Made by a program: the position numbers and the translations under genes
In this document: positions 45,755 to 55,076 of the stretch, piece by piece
Numbering within the stretch: position 1 is the stretch's first letter
Layout: each line of letters begins with the position of its first letter
Notes under the pieces: generated by a model
What the model saw: the letters and a program-made list of their open reading frames with translations, nothing else
The model's database searches: none
Told to the model about the DNA's origin: nothing
Source: an uncultured Lachnospiraceae bacterium
GTDB taxonomy: Bacteria > Bacillota > Clostridia > Lachnospirales > Lachnospiraceae
Direction: 5' to 3'
Assembly (NCBI GenBank): GCA_947630925.1
Contig: CANRJM010000002.1
Coordinates: forward strand, 124,001 to 188,000
DNA length: 64,000 bases

Positions 45755-47176
45755 TCATTTCTCATGATTACAAATCTTTTTTTTCTCTTTCTTATATTTA
45801 CGAATGAATGGCTGGCGCGAATAGTACGGTTCCGGTTTTTTGCCCAGAACCTCGGTGTTAAACCAGTCTTTTGCAATCGACTTAACGCCCGGCGATAAAT
45901 GTTTGAAATATACATTTGACTTATGAATCTGTGAATAAAGTCCGCGAAGGCGGTTCAACTGTTCCTCCGGCGAAACTGCCGTAAATGCATATACCGCTCC
46001 CGGAAATTTCGTCTCCTGTATTTTTTCATCAAAAGGAACGGGACCCTCTACATCCCCTTCCTTATTATAAATAGTGTCTAAACCATTTTGATTCAGAAAA
46101 TCTAAATAGTGCATAAAACGTTCTTCATGCCCTTTCCGAAGTGCGCCAAAATCTGCGCTGTTATGCAGATCAAAAATATTGGTATCCGTTTTCAAATCCT
46201 TTTCTAACATATGCGGAATGTTATGATAGTCTACCAATTCCTTAATTCTGGAATCAGACACTATAATATAGCACGGCGTCCCCGATAAAATTGATGCAAT
46301 ATTTCCATGGATACGGCTCCCAAAAGAAAAATCCTTCTTGCTCAAATATTCTAACCAGGACGGCACATTGACAAATGTAATGCCCTTTCCGGACGCATAA
46401 ATCGGATCGGTAAATTCTATCGGAAAATGCTTCGGTATTTTTTTGACAAAATCAGACGCCCATGGTTTTCCCAGATACATCCGATAAATTTCTTCAATAA
46501 CCTGCGGTACATAATGCCAATTTGGAATGGCTTCCCTGCTCCGATACATAAAGTCATGAAACTTTTGGGACAGATGGATTTTTGAATTTGTGCTTACATT
46601 GGAATGCGGCGTCAGCTCTGTCACTTTCATTTCCGGCAATTCTTTTCCATATAGATACATCGAAGGACATCCTATGACCGTATAATGTTTTTCTGCCTGA
46701 AAGCCTAATTTCTTTAAATACTCTGCAGTAAATTCTCCACGCAGGCCTACTATGGCAGACTTATCAAGAATTGCCCCCATAAAATTTTTAACCGCATCCT
46801 CCAATTCCTTATTCTGAATGGATTGATCCAGCCCCGCCTGCGCGCCGACACCCACTACAATACAGGGAATCTTTAACTGTTCTACCAACTTTGTAACTTT
46901 CTCTAACTTATTAATAAAAGAAGCACGAAAAGCGTTTGCGAAGGGCAGTATCAAACAATCATAGTTGGAATTAATCTGTTTGACATCATATTTACTAAAT
47001 TTTTTTCCTGTGGCTATCATGTCAATTAACATATTCTTACGCAGCAATGTCCTACTGATACTATATGGAAACAACATATTCCCAATATTATTACATATCA
47101 AATTATTATAAATCACGTCCAGTGGATCATATCCGATAAAAGGCGACATTTCTCCGCGCATCAGAATTTTTTTCAT
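45755..47176 (-). CDS. Polysaccharide pyruvyl transferase family protein
   Basis: A 473-aa member of the polysaccharide pyruvyl transferase family, which adds pyruvate ketals from PEP to sugars or acts as related surface-polymer transferases. Features: an N-terminal DVIYNNLICNNIGNMLFPYSISRTL segment (in parts NNIGNMLFPYSI), VVGVGAQAG, GLRGEFTAEYLKKLGF, VIGCPSMYLYG, and the C-terminal FSFGSRIHGNIASI motif with the conserved SRIHG. AGGAGG precedes the ATG. About two thirds of its residues are the same as in the next upstream gene, so the pair arose by duplication. It has a longer basic C-terminus (KKEKKKICNHEK). Confidence 0.85.
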   Translation of the reverse strand: MKKILMRGEMSPFIGYDPLDVIYNNLICNNIGNMLFPYSISRTLLRKNMLIDMIATGKKFSKYDVKQINSNYDCLILPFANAFRASFINKLEKVTKLVEQLKIPCIVVGVGAQAGLDQSIQNKELEDAVKNFMGAILDKSAIVGLRGEFTAEYLKKLGFQAEKHYTVIGCPSMYLYGKELPEMKVTELTPHSNVSTNSKIHLSQKFHDFMYRSREAIPNWHYVPQVIEEIYRMYLGKPWASDFVKKIPKHFPIEFTDPIYASGKGITFVNVPSWLEYLSKKDFSFGSRIHGNIASILSGTPCYIIVSDSRIKELVDYHNIPHMLEKDLKTDTNIFDLHNSADFGALRKGHEERFMHYLDFLNQNGLDTIYNKEGDVEGPVPFDEKIQETKFPGAVYAFTAVSPEEQLNRLRGLYSQIHKSNVYFKHLSPGVKSIAKDWFNTEVLGKKPEPYYSRQPFIRKYKKEKKKICNHEK

Positions 47177-47233
47177 ACCCCTTAGCCTCCTGTTCCTTTA
47201 TATTCCGTCATTTACTGCTCGTATCTTCCAACG

Positions 47234-48535
47234 CTATCTTTTTATATGATTGAATTGGTAATAATAATATACTTTTCCAAATATCCTTGCTGCCATCCTC
47301 ATATGCCGTTTCCGTTTTGCCTGTTCCCTCTTCGTTAATGTCACATAAGCCGAAAGAGGCGGTGCAAATACCGTACTGTTTATTACCCCGTCAAACGGAC
47401 AGCACTTTACGTTACCATTTTTATCATATATGGTTTCCAAGCCATTCATGGATAAAAACTCCAGATAATGAAAGAAACGCTTCTCGTGGCCTTGGTATAT
47501 CGCAGAAAAATCCGCCCGGCTGTGCAAATCAAAAATACTGGTATTCCCTTTTAAGTCTTTTTCCAACATATACGGAATATGATGATAATCTGCCAATTCT
47601 TTAATTCTCAAGTCAGAGACGATAATATAGCACGGCGTTCCCGATAGGATTGAAGCAATATTTCCATGGATACGGCTTCCAAAAGAAAAATCCTTCTTAC
47701 TCAAATATTCTAACCAGGACGGCACATTGACAAAGCTAATCCCCTTTCCCTGGCGATACAGCGGATCATCATACGCCGCCGGAAAATGCTTCGGTATCTT
47801 TTTTACAAAACCCTCCCGGTAAGGACAGTTTACATACATTCTTCTAATTTCTTCGATTACCTGCGGTACATAATGATAGTTTGGAATCGCTTCACGGCTT
47901 CGGTACATAAAATCATGGAATTTTTGCGACAGGCTGATCTTCGCATTTGTACTAACAGAAGAATCCGGCGTCAGTTCCTGAACGTCCCTTCTTGGAAGAT
48001 CTTTTCCATAGAGGTACATCGATGGACAACCAATCACTGTGAAATCTTTTTCTTCCCGAAATCCTAACTGCCGTAAATAGTCTGCCGTAAATTCTCCGCG
48101 AAGTCCCACAATGGCGGATTTTTCAAGAACCGCTTTCATAAAGGCCTGTACCACTTCTGCCAATTCCTTATTTTCCAGTCTTTTCCCAATTCGCGCCTGT
48201 GCGCCGACGCCAACTACAATACACGGAATCTTTAATTTTTTAACTACATCCGTTACTTTTTTTAAATCCTCTATAAAAGAGATTCGAAATGCGTTGGCAA
48301 AGGGAAGGATTAAACAGTCGTAAGTCTCATTTATCCGATGGATCTCTGCAGCAGAATATGATTTTTCTGTCGAAAACGGAAAGAGCTGAACCTCCTCTGT
48401 CATCAATGTCCTGCTGATGCTATACGGAAACAACATATTCCCTATATTGCTTCCTATCATATTATTATAGATGACATCCATTGGATTGTAAGCTGCCAAC
48501 GGCAACATACCGGTACGAATTAAAATTCTCTTCAT
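47234..48535 (-). CDS. Polysaccharide pyruvyl transferase family protein
   Basis: A 433-aa paralogue of 45755-47176 with the same landmarks: NMIGSNIGNMLFPYS, VVGVGAQARIG, GLRGEFTADYLRQLGF, VIGCPSMYLYG, FSFGSRIHGNIASILSGTPCYII. The paralogues diverge mainly in their N-terminal 60 residues and C-terminal 80 residues, which suggests different acceptors for the same chemistry. ATG 48535 is chosen since it aligns with the paralogue start (MKRILIRTG versus MKKILMRGE) and a GGGGA lies upstream. It is first in the operon. Confidence 0.85.
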   Translation of the reverse strand: MKRILIRTGMLPLAAYNPMDVIYNNMIGSNIGNMLFPYSISRTLMTEEVQLFPFSTEKSYSAAEIHRINETYDCLILPFANAFRISFIEDLKKVTDVVKKLKIPCIVVGVGAQARIGKRLENKELAEVVQAFMKAVLEKSAIVGLRGEFTADYLRQLGFREEKDFTVIGCPSMYLYGKDLPRRDVQELTPDSSVSTNAKISLSQKFHDFMYRSREAIPNYHYVPQVIEEIRRMYVNCPYREGFVKKIPKHFPAAYDDPLYRQGKGISFVNVPSWLEYLSKKDFSFGSRIHGNIASILSGTPCYIIVSDLRIKELADYHHIPYMLEKDLKGNTSIFDLHSRADFSAIYQGHEKRFFHYLEFLSMNGLETIYDKNGNVKCCPFDGVINSTVFAPPLSAYVTLTKREQAKRKRHMRMAARIFGKVYYYYQFNHIKR

Positions 48536-48589
48536 CTGTCTATCCCCAAATGTTGACACAAAACCGACAAAGTCTTGACATATATTTTC

Positions 48590-48618
48590 ATATTACACTA
48601 TCTCCTATAAATATTCAA
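48590..48618 (-). promoter_or_regulatory. Putative promoter of the pyruvyl transferase operon
   Basis: On the minus strand TTGAAT (48618-48613), 17 bp, TAATAT (48595-48590), overlapping the 3' end of truA. A moderate match. Confidence 0.4.
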
Positions 48619-49348
48619 CCCCTAACAGTTTCAATCCCTTAGCGGGCGCAGTAGGTCCTGCTTCCTTTCGCTCACGAGAAATAATAATACGCTCCATATC
48701 TTCCGGGCGAAGATTCCCTTTTCCTACCTCCAGCAGTGTTCCTGCAATAATCCTAACCATATTATACAAAAAACCATCTCCTCTTATTCGAATCCGCAGA
48801 ATTTCTTCTTTTAAATCATGCAATATCTCCAACGAATAAACCGTCCGTACCGTACTCTGTACCTGAGCTCCTGAAGAACAAAACCCCGCAAAATCATGTT
48901 TTCCCAAAAAAGCCCGCGCTGCTATACGCATCTTTTCGATATCCAATGCACCATAATAAAAAAACGCCGTATTCCGATATTCCGGCAGAGGAAAGGTTCG
49001 ATTCAGCACGGTATATTCGTAAGTCTTAATACAATCGCACCGCCTTGGATGAAAAGTAGCTGCTACTTCTTTTGAAGACTGGATAACAATGTCGTCCGGC
49101 AGATATTGATTCAGCGCATACGAAAATTTTTCTCCCGGAATCCGTGACTCTGTATCAAAAACCGCCACATTCCCACGTGCGTGTACGCCTGCATCCGTCC
49201 TGCTTGCGCCAATGACCTGTATCTGTTCTCCGGTCAGCGAACATAGTGCCTGATTTAATACGCCTTCAACTGTAACTGCAAACGGCTGTACCTGCCAACC
49301 ATGATAATTTGTTCCATCATACGAAACAATAAGCATCACTCTTTTCAT
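48605..49348 (-). CDS. truA: tRNA pseudouridine synthase A
   Basis: TruA makes pseudouridine at positions 38-40 of the tRNA anticodon arm. The 247-aa protein shows SYDGTNYHGWQ, the catalytic Asp in GASRTDAGVHARG (near residue 53), and the C-terminal FLYNMVRIIAGTLLEVGKG. Length is normal. The start has GAGGATGG upstream. It is 33 bp after ecfT and closes the ribosomal/ECF cluster, as in many Firmicutes. Confidence 0.95.
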   Translation of the reverse strand: MKRVMLIVSYDGTNYHGWQVQPFAVTVEGVLNQALCSLTGEQIQVIGASRTDAGVHARGNVAVFDTESRIPGEKFSYALNQYLPDDIVIQSSKEVAATFHPRRCDCIKTYEYTVLNRTFPLPEYRNTAFFYYGALDIEKMRIAARAFLGKHDFAGFCSSGAQVQSTVRTVYSLEILHDLKEEILRIRIRGDGFLYNMVRIIAGTLLEVGKGNLRPEDMERIIISRERKEAGPTAPAKGLKLLGVEYL

Positions 49349-49381
49349 CCATCCTCACTTCCTTTCTCCGGCTTTTCTGAT

Positions 49382-50176
49382 TCATGGCACAAAAATAATC
49401 AGTATGCCAACATAAAAAAAGCAAACGGCATATGCTAAAAGATCCGTAAGCCGGTATTGCAGCGGATACATCTTCGTCCGTCCCTTTCCGCCGTGATAGC
49501 ATCTGGCATCCATCGCAAGCGCCAGTTCTCCTGCGCGTCTGATGGCAGATACAAAAAGCGGTATAAAAATCGGCAGCATATTTTTTATCCTCTGAATCAA
49601 ATTCCCTGTTTCAAAATCTGCGCCGCGCGCTGCCTGCGCCTTCATAATCTTATCCGTCTCTTCAATTAAAATTGGAATAAAACGCAAAGCAATCGACATC
49701 ATCATAGCAATTTCATGAATCGGAAGCCGGATGGCCTTCAAAGGAGACAACAGCCTTTCCAAACCGTCTGTCAATTGGTTTGGCGTTGTTGTAAAAGTCA
49801 TCAGCGAAGAGCCCAGCACCAAAAGAATCAGCCGCAGGGAAATAAATACGGTCTTTTCCACCCCCTCCCAGGTAAGCTCAATGATTCCCCAGGAAAAAAA
49901 GCTCTCTCCGGGCGTCCAAAACAAATTCAGCGCCGCTGTAAAAACCAACATAAAAATAACCGGGCGCAATCCCCTTGCCAGATAGGAAAAAGGTACCTGA
50001 GACAACGCTGCTACCCCACAAAAAAAGGCAATGGCAAAAAGATAGCCCGATAAACTATGAAATGTAAATAACGATATAATATAAAGGAACGTCCCCGCAA
50101 TTTTTACTCTGGGATCCAGATGATGAATGAGCGAATCCGTAGAATAGTACTGCCCTATGGTAATATCACGTATCAT
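49382..50176 (-). CDS. ecfT: Energy-coupling factor transporter transmembrane protein EcfT
   Basis: EcfT is the membrane scaffold that links the two ECF ATPases to exchangeable vitamin-binding S subunits. The 264-aa protein has five to six hydrophobic segments (IAGTFLYIISLFTFHSL, YLFAIAFFCGVAAL, VIFMLVFTAALNLFW, LILLVLGSSLMTFT) and the two cytoplasmic coupling motifs AQAARGAD and DARCYHGGKGRT, whose A-R-G / A-R-C form contacts the ATPases. Its ATG overlaps the ecfA2 stop by 4 bp (ATGA). No S-component gene is in the window, as expected for a group II (shared) ECF module. Confidence 0.95.
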   Translation of the reverse strand: MIRDITIGQYYSTDSLIHHLDPRVKIAGTFLYIISLFTFHSLSGYLFAIAFFCGVAALSQVPFSYLARGLRPVIFMLVFTAALNLFWTPGESFFSWGIIELTWEGVEKTVFISLRLILLVLGSSLMTFTTTPNQLTDGLERLLSPLKAIRLPIHEIAMMMSIALRFIPILIEETDKIMKAQAARGADFETGNLIQRIKNMLPIFIPLFVSAIRRAGELALAMDARCYHGGKGRTKMYPLQYRLTDLLAYAVCFFYVGILIIFVP

Positions 50177-51033
50177 TCAATCGCTCCTTTCCGGTACCAT
50201 TGCACAATTTCCGCCGCACTTTCCTGCACCGTCAGACAACTGTCATCTATCTCTATCCCTCTATCGCGCAATCGATGCATAACTTTTGTCACAGACGGAA
50301 TATCTAACCCAATTTGTTTTAATTCCTTTTCATAACGGAATATCTTCCTCGGCGGTCCATCCAATACAATTTTCCCCTCATGCATGACAATCATACGTTT
50401 CGCATATTCCGCCACATCATCCATACTATGCGAAGCAAAAAGAATAGAAATATTTCGTTCCTGATGCAGTCTGGAAAGCATCTGAAAAATATCCTGCCGT
50501 CCCGCAGGATCCAGTCCTGCCATCGGCTCATCCAATACAAGGATTTCCGGCTGCATGGCAAGAACACCCGCCAAAGCGACACGCCTTTTCTGTCCACCGG
50601 ACAATGCTAACGGAGAGCTGTCAAACAGTTCTTCCCCGATACCAACCTCCTTTAATGCCTGAAAAGCATTTAACTCAATCTGTAGATTCTCCCAACCCAT
50701 ATTACGGGGGCCAAATGCAACATCCTTGAGAACGGTCGACTCAAACAACTGATGTTCCGGATATTGAAAAACCAATCCCACTTTACTGCGCAGTTCCTTC
50801 ATGGAAAAACCTTTTTCATAAATATCCCGCCCATGAAAATAAATTTTCCCCTCTGTCGCTTTTTCTAAACCGTTTAAAAGCTGCATTAGGGTTGACTTTC
50901 CGGAACCCGTATGTCCCACGATTGCAGTAAACTCCTGACTGCCAATTTCCAGATCAATATTCGTTAATGCCTGTTTTTCATTACTTCCACCCCTGTCATA
51001 CGTAAATGAAACATTTTGTAAGATAAGAGACAT
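50173..51033 (-). CDS. ecfA2: Energy-coupling factor transporter ATP-binding protein EcfA2
   Basis: The second ATPase of the ECF module, 286 aa. Walker A GHTGSGKST, Q-loop VFQYPEHQLF, signature LSGGQKRRVALAG, Walker B ILVLDEPMAGLDP and switch SHSMDDV. ATG 51033 is chosen because GGAGGAG precedes it and the residues SLILQNVSFTYD match family starts; the longer frame would be read through the end of ecfA1. It is 26 bp after ecfA1 and overlaps ecfT. Confidence 0.95.
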   Translation of the reverse strand: MSLILQNVSFTYDRGGSNEKQALTNIDLEIGSQEFTAIVGHTGSGKSTLMQLLNGLEKATEGKIYFHGRDIYEKGFSMKELRSKVGLVFQYPEHQLFESTVLKDVAFGPRNMGWENLQIELNAFQALKEVGIGEELFDSSPLALSGGQKRRVALAGVLAMQPEILVLDEPMAGLDPAGRQDIFQMLSRLHQERNISILFASHSMDDVAEYAKRMIVMHEGKIVLDGPPRKIFRYEKELKQIGLDIPSVTKVMHRLRDRGIEIDDSCLTVQESAAEIVQWYRKGAIE

Positions 51034-51059
51034 ATATTTACTCCTCCATCCAAATGCCG

Positions 51060-51965
51060 CTAGATTTTCAAACAGGCAAGCAGCTCCTCCTCCGACAGGA
51101 CGTCTCCCGGCACCGGAAGCCCCGCGCGGTTGAGCTCTTGCGCAAGCTGTGTGATTTTGGGAATGGTCAGTCTGCACTCCGTAAGCTTTTCCGTACAGGC
51201 AAATACCTCGCGAGGCGTCCCTTTTAGCGCAACTTTCCCTTCCTGCATCACATACACATAATCTGCCTTAGTCACTTCTTCCATATAATGTGTAATCAAA
51301 ATAATGGTAAGCTTCTCCTCCTGATTCAAAGACCGGATTGTATCCATGATTTCCAATCTGCCAACCGGATCCAACATAGCGGTAGCCTCGTCCAGTATAA
51401 TGCATTTCGGGCGCATTGCCATAATTCCTGCAATTGCCACGCGCTGCTTCTGTCCGCCGGACAGATGATTCGGCGAACGCTTGCGATACGACTGCATCCT
51501 CACGCTTTTTAAGCAATCCAAAACTCTTTTTCGTATCTCCATGGTCGGGACTCCAAGGTTCTCAGGCCCAAATCCGACGTCTTCCTCTACTACATTGGAA
51601 ATAATCTGATTATCCGGATTCTGAAAAACCATTCCCGCTGTCCGCCTGACTGTCAGAAGCTTCTCTTTTTGCGTTGTATCAATCCCGTCAATATAGACCG
51701 CCCCTTCCGTAGGATATAACAAGCCATTCAAATGCTTGGCAAAAGTGGATTTGCCGGAACCGTTCGCTCCCAGTATTGCAATAAAATCTCCCTGCTCTAC
51801 CTCAATATCTACGCCATCAATGGCGCGCACAATTTCGATGATATTCCCATTTTCATCTCTTCTGGAATATTCGTGCGCCAGATTTTCCGTGCAAACAATC
51901 TTTGCTTTCTTATTTTGATTGTTAGTCTCCCCATTATTCCATTTTCTGTTACCTGTCATCTTCAT
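51060..51965 (-). CDS. ecfA1: Energy-coupling factor transporter ATP-binding protein EcfA1
   Basis: The first ECF ATPase, 301 aa. Walker A GANGSGKST, Q-loop VFQNPDNQI, signature LSGGQKQRVAIAG, Walker B CIILDEATAMLDP, switch ITHYMEEV. Compared with relatives it has about 20 extra N-terminal polar residues (MKMTGNRKWNNGETNNQNKK) before IVCTENLAHEYS; the ribosome site is weak there, so the true start could be downstream. It lies 62 bp after the GH43 gene that separates it from rplQ. Confidence 0.93.
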   Translation of the reverse strand: MKMTGNRKWNNGETNNQNKKAKIVCTENLAHEYSRRDENGNIIEIVRAIDGVDIEVEQGDFIAILGANGSGKSTFAKHLNGLLYPTEGAVYIDGIDTTQKEKLLTVRRTAGMVFQNPDNQIISNVVEEDVGFGPENLGVPTMEIRKRVLDCLKSVRMQSYRKRSPNHLSGGQKQRVAIAGIMAMRPKCIILDEATAMLDPVGRLEIMDTIRSLNQEEKLTIILITHYMEEVTKADYVYVMQEGKVALKGTPREVFACTEKLTECRLTIPKITQLAQELNRAGLPVPGDVLSEEELLACLKI

Positions 51966-52027
51966 ATGTCCGACTGTCTTCTTCCCTTCTAATCGCTCCT
52001 GCTTCCCTGCATCCCATTTGATAAAAC

Positions 52028-53350
52028 TTATTTACAAAATACAAAAGAAACCAGATCCAATAACTGACGATTATCAAAATAATCCTTTGCCCATCCGGAG
52101 TAACCGCTCTCCACTGTCAGATATACCGCATGCCTTCCGGTAACAGGACAAACCCTGCTCCTGACAATCGTGCTGTCTCTCTGGAATGCAGCATTTCCTA
52201 TCTCATGCTCTTTCGAAACGCTGTCCAAAAAAACCCGAATCGTTCCATGGCACCCTCTTGGTATCATCTTCAAAATAAACTGCAGTTCTTCCCCCGTATC
52301 ATCTTCGCCAAAGTCAAAATATTTCCATCCCATCACACAGCCATCGGTAATATTCGTGATGATGCGGGTAAAAATATCAAGTTCTGTAATATAAGCTCCC
52401 GCACCGCCCTTTAAAACGCAGGCTGTATCTGCCAGAGTAATTTCATATGGATTCAATGCTTCTTCAAATCCAAGCGATGTCATTTCTACCGTTGGTATTG
52501 TGCCGTTTTCCAGAATGGTAATTTTCTCCACACAGCCCCTTCGGGACATAAGCGTCCCATTTGTCATCCTATGATAGAAAATATACCACTGGCCATTAAT
52601 CTGACAGATAGAACCATGATTATTTCCACCCGGATAATCCACTCCGTTATCTATAATATACCCTCTGTATGTAAACGGTCCGGTTGGCGAGTCTGACGTC
52701 GCATACGCCAGACGGCTTCCAATCTTCGGAGAATAAATCAAATAATAGGTATCCCCTATCTTCCGCATGGAACACGCCTCAAAAAACTCATAAGGCTTTT
52801 CCACCGGGATAATATCTGTCTGATAGGAGCCGTCTAAGACTTCATACATATTATCAGGATTCAACTCGCACATATAGGAACCTTCAAATCCGCAATAAAT
52901 ATATACCCTTCCATCCTCATCCACTAACACGCCGGGATCAATAAACGTCCCCTGGTCGTAATGGTTCTCAATATGATATTCATACCGGGACAACAAAGAA
53001 AACGGTCCTTCCGGCCGGTCGCTTACCGCCACACACCCCCTGGAATTGACAATGTATGCGTATAAATAATATTTCCCATCTTTTTCAATAACATCCGGTG
53101 CATAGAGTTCCTGCTCCGTCCAGTCAACATCTGCCTGACAGCCATGTTCCGATTTTGTCCGAAAAATATCCCCATGACATACCCAATGCCTCAAATCATG
53201 CACAGATGCGGACCATACCTTTAACTTATAATCACAAAAACGTTCTGAATCAACACGGTCATGCGAACCATAAACATAGACGCGGTCGCCAAACACCCTT
53301 GGTTCTCCATCCGGAATATACTCCCATGACGGTAAATATGGATTTGACAT
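52028..53350 (-). CDS. Glycoside hydrolase family 43 protein
   Basis: A 440-aa five-bladed beta-propeller glycosidase of GH43 type (arabinofuranosidase/xylosidase group), intracellular as no signal peptide is present. The catalytic set is likely the Asp in YVYGSHDR (residue about 31), the pKa-modulating Asp in FIDPGVLVDEDGRVYIYCG and the acid Glu in FFEACSMRKIGDTYYLIYS. Residues beyond about 310 form a beta-sandwich tail like a carbohydrate-binding module. It interrupts the widely conserved order rplQ-ecfA1. A terminator separates it from rplQ. The 62 bp to ecfA1 show no terminator, so ecfA1A2T-truA may share its promoter. Confidence 0.87.
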   Translation of the reverse strand: MSNPYLPSWEYIPDGEPRVFGDRVYVYGSHDRVDSERFCDYKLKVWSASVHDLRHWVCHGDIFRTKSEHGCQADVDWTEQELYAPDVIEKDGKYYLYAYIVNSRGCVAVSDRPEGPFSLLSRYEYHIENHYDQGTFIDPGVLVDEDGRVYIYCGFEGSYMCELNPDNMYEVLDGSYQTDIIPVEKPYEFFEACSMRKIGDTYYLIYSPKIGSRLAYATSDSPTGPFTYRGYIIDNGVDYPGGNNHGSICQINGQWYIFYHRMTNGTLMSRRGCVEKITILENGTIPTVEMTSLGFEEALNPYEITLADTACVLKGGAGAYITELDIFTRIITNITDGCVMGWKYFDFGEDDTGEELQFILKMIPRGCHGTIRVFLDSVSKEHEIGNAAFQRDSTIVRSRVCPVTGRHAVYLTVESGYSGWAKDYFDNRQLLDLVSFVFCK

Positions 53351-53431
53351 TTGGATGATCTCCTTTTCCTATATTCTTTTGGCACTTATCACTTTTTATT
53401 TACCCCATATTACCACACTTATTTCTAATTG

Positions 53432-53468
53432 AAAAGTGACCATGCGCTCAATCGCACATGGTCACTTT
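53432..53468 (-). terminator. Terminator after rplQ
   Basis: On the minus strand AAAGTGACCATG and CATGGTCACTTTT pair (with extra GCG/GCG-type pairs) and end in TTTT, 17 bases after the rplQ stop. It ends the adk-rplQ operon ahead of the GH43 gene. Confidence 0.8.
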
Positions 53469-53484
53469 ATAATCCAACCTGATA

Positions 53485-54027
53485 TTATACTAATTCAATC
53501 AGTACCTGCATTGCAGCATCGCCTTTTCGCTGTCCGATTTTAACGATACGCGTATAACCGCCGTTACCATTCCGCTCAGCATACCTTGGCCCCAGTTCGT
53601 CTAAAACCTTTGTTGCAATATCAACGGTCTTTATGGCTTTCTTACGTCCCTTTATTTCCGTTGGAACCTCTGTTACCGTATAAAGAATCTTCTGCATCTG
53701 TCTTCTTGCATGAAGTCTGGAAGGCTGATCCTTTTTGATTTCCTTCTCTACTTCATCAAATACAGTCTTTTTCTTTCCATCGACAACTTCCTTTACTCTT
53801 CTGCCATCCTTGTCCTTGCGGGCAACTTTAGCAGTCACTTTTACCGTATCATAGTTATTGCATTCTCTGATACCTAAAGCGATAATATGCTCTGCGATTT
53901 TACGAATCTCTTTCGCTTTTGCTTCTGTCGTAACAATCTTACCATAATATAATAAGTCGGTTACCTGATTGCGAAGCAAAGCTTTTCTCTGGCTGGAAGT
54001 TCTTCCAAGTTTTCTATAGCCTGCCAT
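53485..54027 (-). CDS. rplQ: 50S ribosomal protein L17
   Basis: L17 of the large subunit. The ends match the family (MAGYRKLGRTSSQRKALLRN; GPRYAERNGNGGYTRIVKIGQRKGDAAMQVLIELV seen in parts), but the protein is 180 aa instead of about 115-130. The excess is a Lys/Asp-rich insertion (about residues 53-100, VARKDKDGRRVKEVV, VEKEIKKDQPS) before LHARRQ. Such an enlarged L17 occurs in Lachnospiraceae and supports that placement. It is 17 bp after rpoA. Confidence 0.97.
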   Translation of the reverse strand: MAGYRKLGRTSSQRKALLRNQVTDLLYYGKIVTTEAKAKEIRKIAEHIIALGIRECNNYDTVKVTAKVARKDKDGRRVKEVVDGKKKTVFDEVEKEIKKDQPSRLHARRQMQKILYTVTEVPTEIKGRKKAIKTVDIATKVLDELGPRYAERNGNGGYTRIVKIGQRKGDAAMQVLIELV

Positions 54028-54043
54028 TGCGCTTACCTCCTAA

Positions 54044-55003
54044 TTATTCCTCTACCATGTTAAGGGAAAGACCTAATTCCTTTAACTTAGATAATACTTC
54101 TTCTAAAGACTTACGACCAAGGTTTCTTACCTTCATCATATCCTCGGATGTACGATTACACAGCTCCTGAACCGTATTGATACCCGCACGTTTCAAACAG
54201 TTGTATGAACGTACGGAAAGTTCCAATTCATCAATACTCATTTCAAGCGCCTTATCCTTATTATCATCTACATTTTCAGCAATTACCTGAATACCTGCTG
54301 TTTTATCAGACAGGTTGATGAAAGATTTCAAATGGTCGCTTAACACCTTGGCTGCAAGACTTACTGCATCGCTTGGTTCAATTGTACCATTTGTATATAC
54401 TTCAACCGTCAGTTTATCAAAGTCCGTAATCTGACCAACACGGGTATTTTCAATCTTGATATTTACCCTTTCTACAGGAGTAAAGATGGAATCAATGGCA
54501 ATTACATTGATTGGTAAATCTTCTCTCTTGTTTTTATCAGAACTTACATATCCGCGGCCATTTACAATTGTCATCTCAATATAAAGCTTGCAGTCAGCGC
54601 CGCCGCTTAAGGTTGCGATTACCTGATCCGGATTCATAATTTCAATATCAGAATCCACCTGAATGTCTGCTGCCGTAACAACACATTCTCCTGAAGCCTC
54701 AATATAAGCTGTTTTAGCCTCATCCGTCTCGCTATTATTTTTAATCGCCAGACTTTTAATATTCATAATAATCTCTGTCACATCTTCCTTCACTCCCGGA
54801 ATGGAAGAGAATTCATGAACTACGCCATCAATTTTAATATGGCTTACTGCCGTACCCGGCAATGAGGAGAGCATAATCCTTCTAAGAGAATTACCCAGAG
54901 TTGTACCATATCCTCTTTCCAGAGGTTCCACAACAAAACATCCATATCTTTTATCTTCAGAAATCTCTGCTATTTCAATATTTGGTTCTTTAAAATCAAG
55001 CAC
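54044..55003 (-). CDS. rpoA: DNA-directed RNA polymerase subunit alpha
   Basis: RpoA, 319 aa, assembles the polymerase and contacts activators and UP elements. The N-terminal domain has [28 protein letters not shown] (in parts [12 protein letters not shown]), and the C-terminal domain [21 protein letters not shown] and [11 protein letters not shown]. It starts at GTG (55003) with GGAGGG upstream. Normal length and position between rpsD and rplQ. Confidence 0.98.
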   Translation of the reverse strand: MLDFKEPNIEIAEISEDKRYGCFVVEPLERGYGTTLGNSLRRIMLSSLPGTAVSHIKIDGVVHEFSSIPGVKEDVTEIIMNIKSLAIKNNSETDEAKTAYIEASGECVVTAADIQVDSDIEIMNPDQVIATLSGGADCKLYIEMTIVNGRGYVSSDKNKREDLPINVIAIDSIFTPVERVNIKIENTRVGQITDFDKLTVEVYTNGTIEPSDAVSLAAKVLSDHLKSFINLSDKTAGIQVIAENVDDNKDKALEMSIDELELSVRSYNCLKRAGINTVQELCNRTSEDMMKVRNLGRKSLEEVLSKLKELGLSLNMVEE

Positions 55004-55076
55004 TCCTTAACCCTCCTTTTGGGTGTTATATGCTTACTTGGCCTATAATGCAGCGCCTGCACGCCGCATTCAGTTA
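55004..55076 (-). other. rpsD-rpoA spacer with a hairpin
   Basis: The spacer contains ATGC-GCG pairing with CGC-GCAT (one mismatch) around a 6-base loop. It may be an S4-related or processing element; no T run is present. Confidence 0.3.

Noticed and set aside
48554-48592. Two TTGACA sequences on the plus strand
   Set aside because: No plus-strand gene or -10 element at correct distance follows; probably chance in AT-rich spacer.
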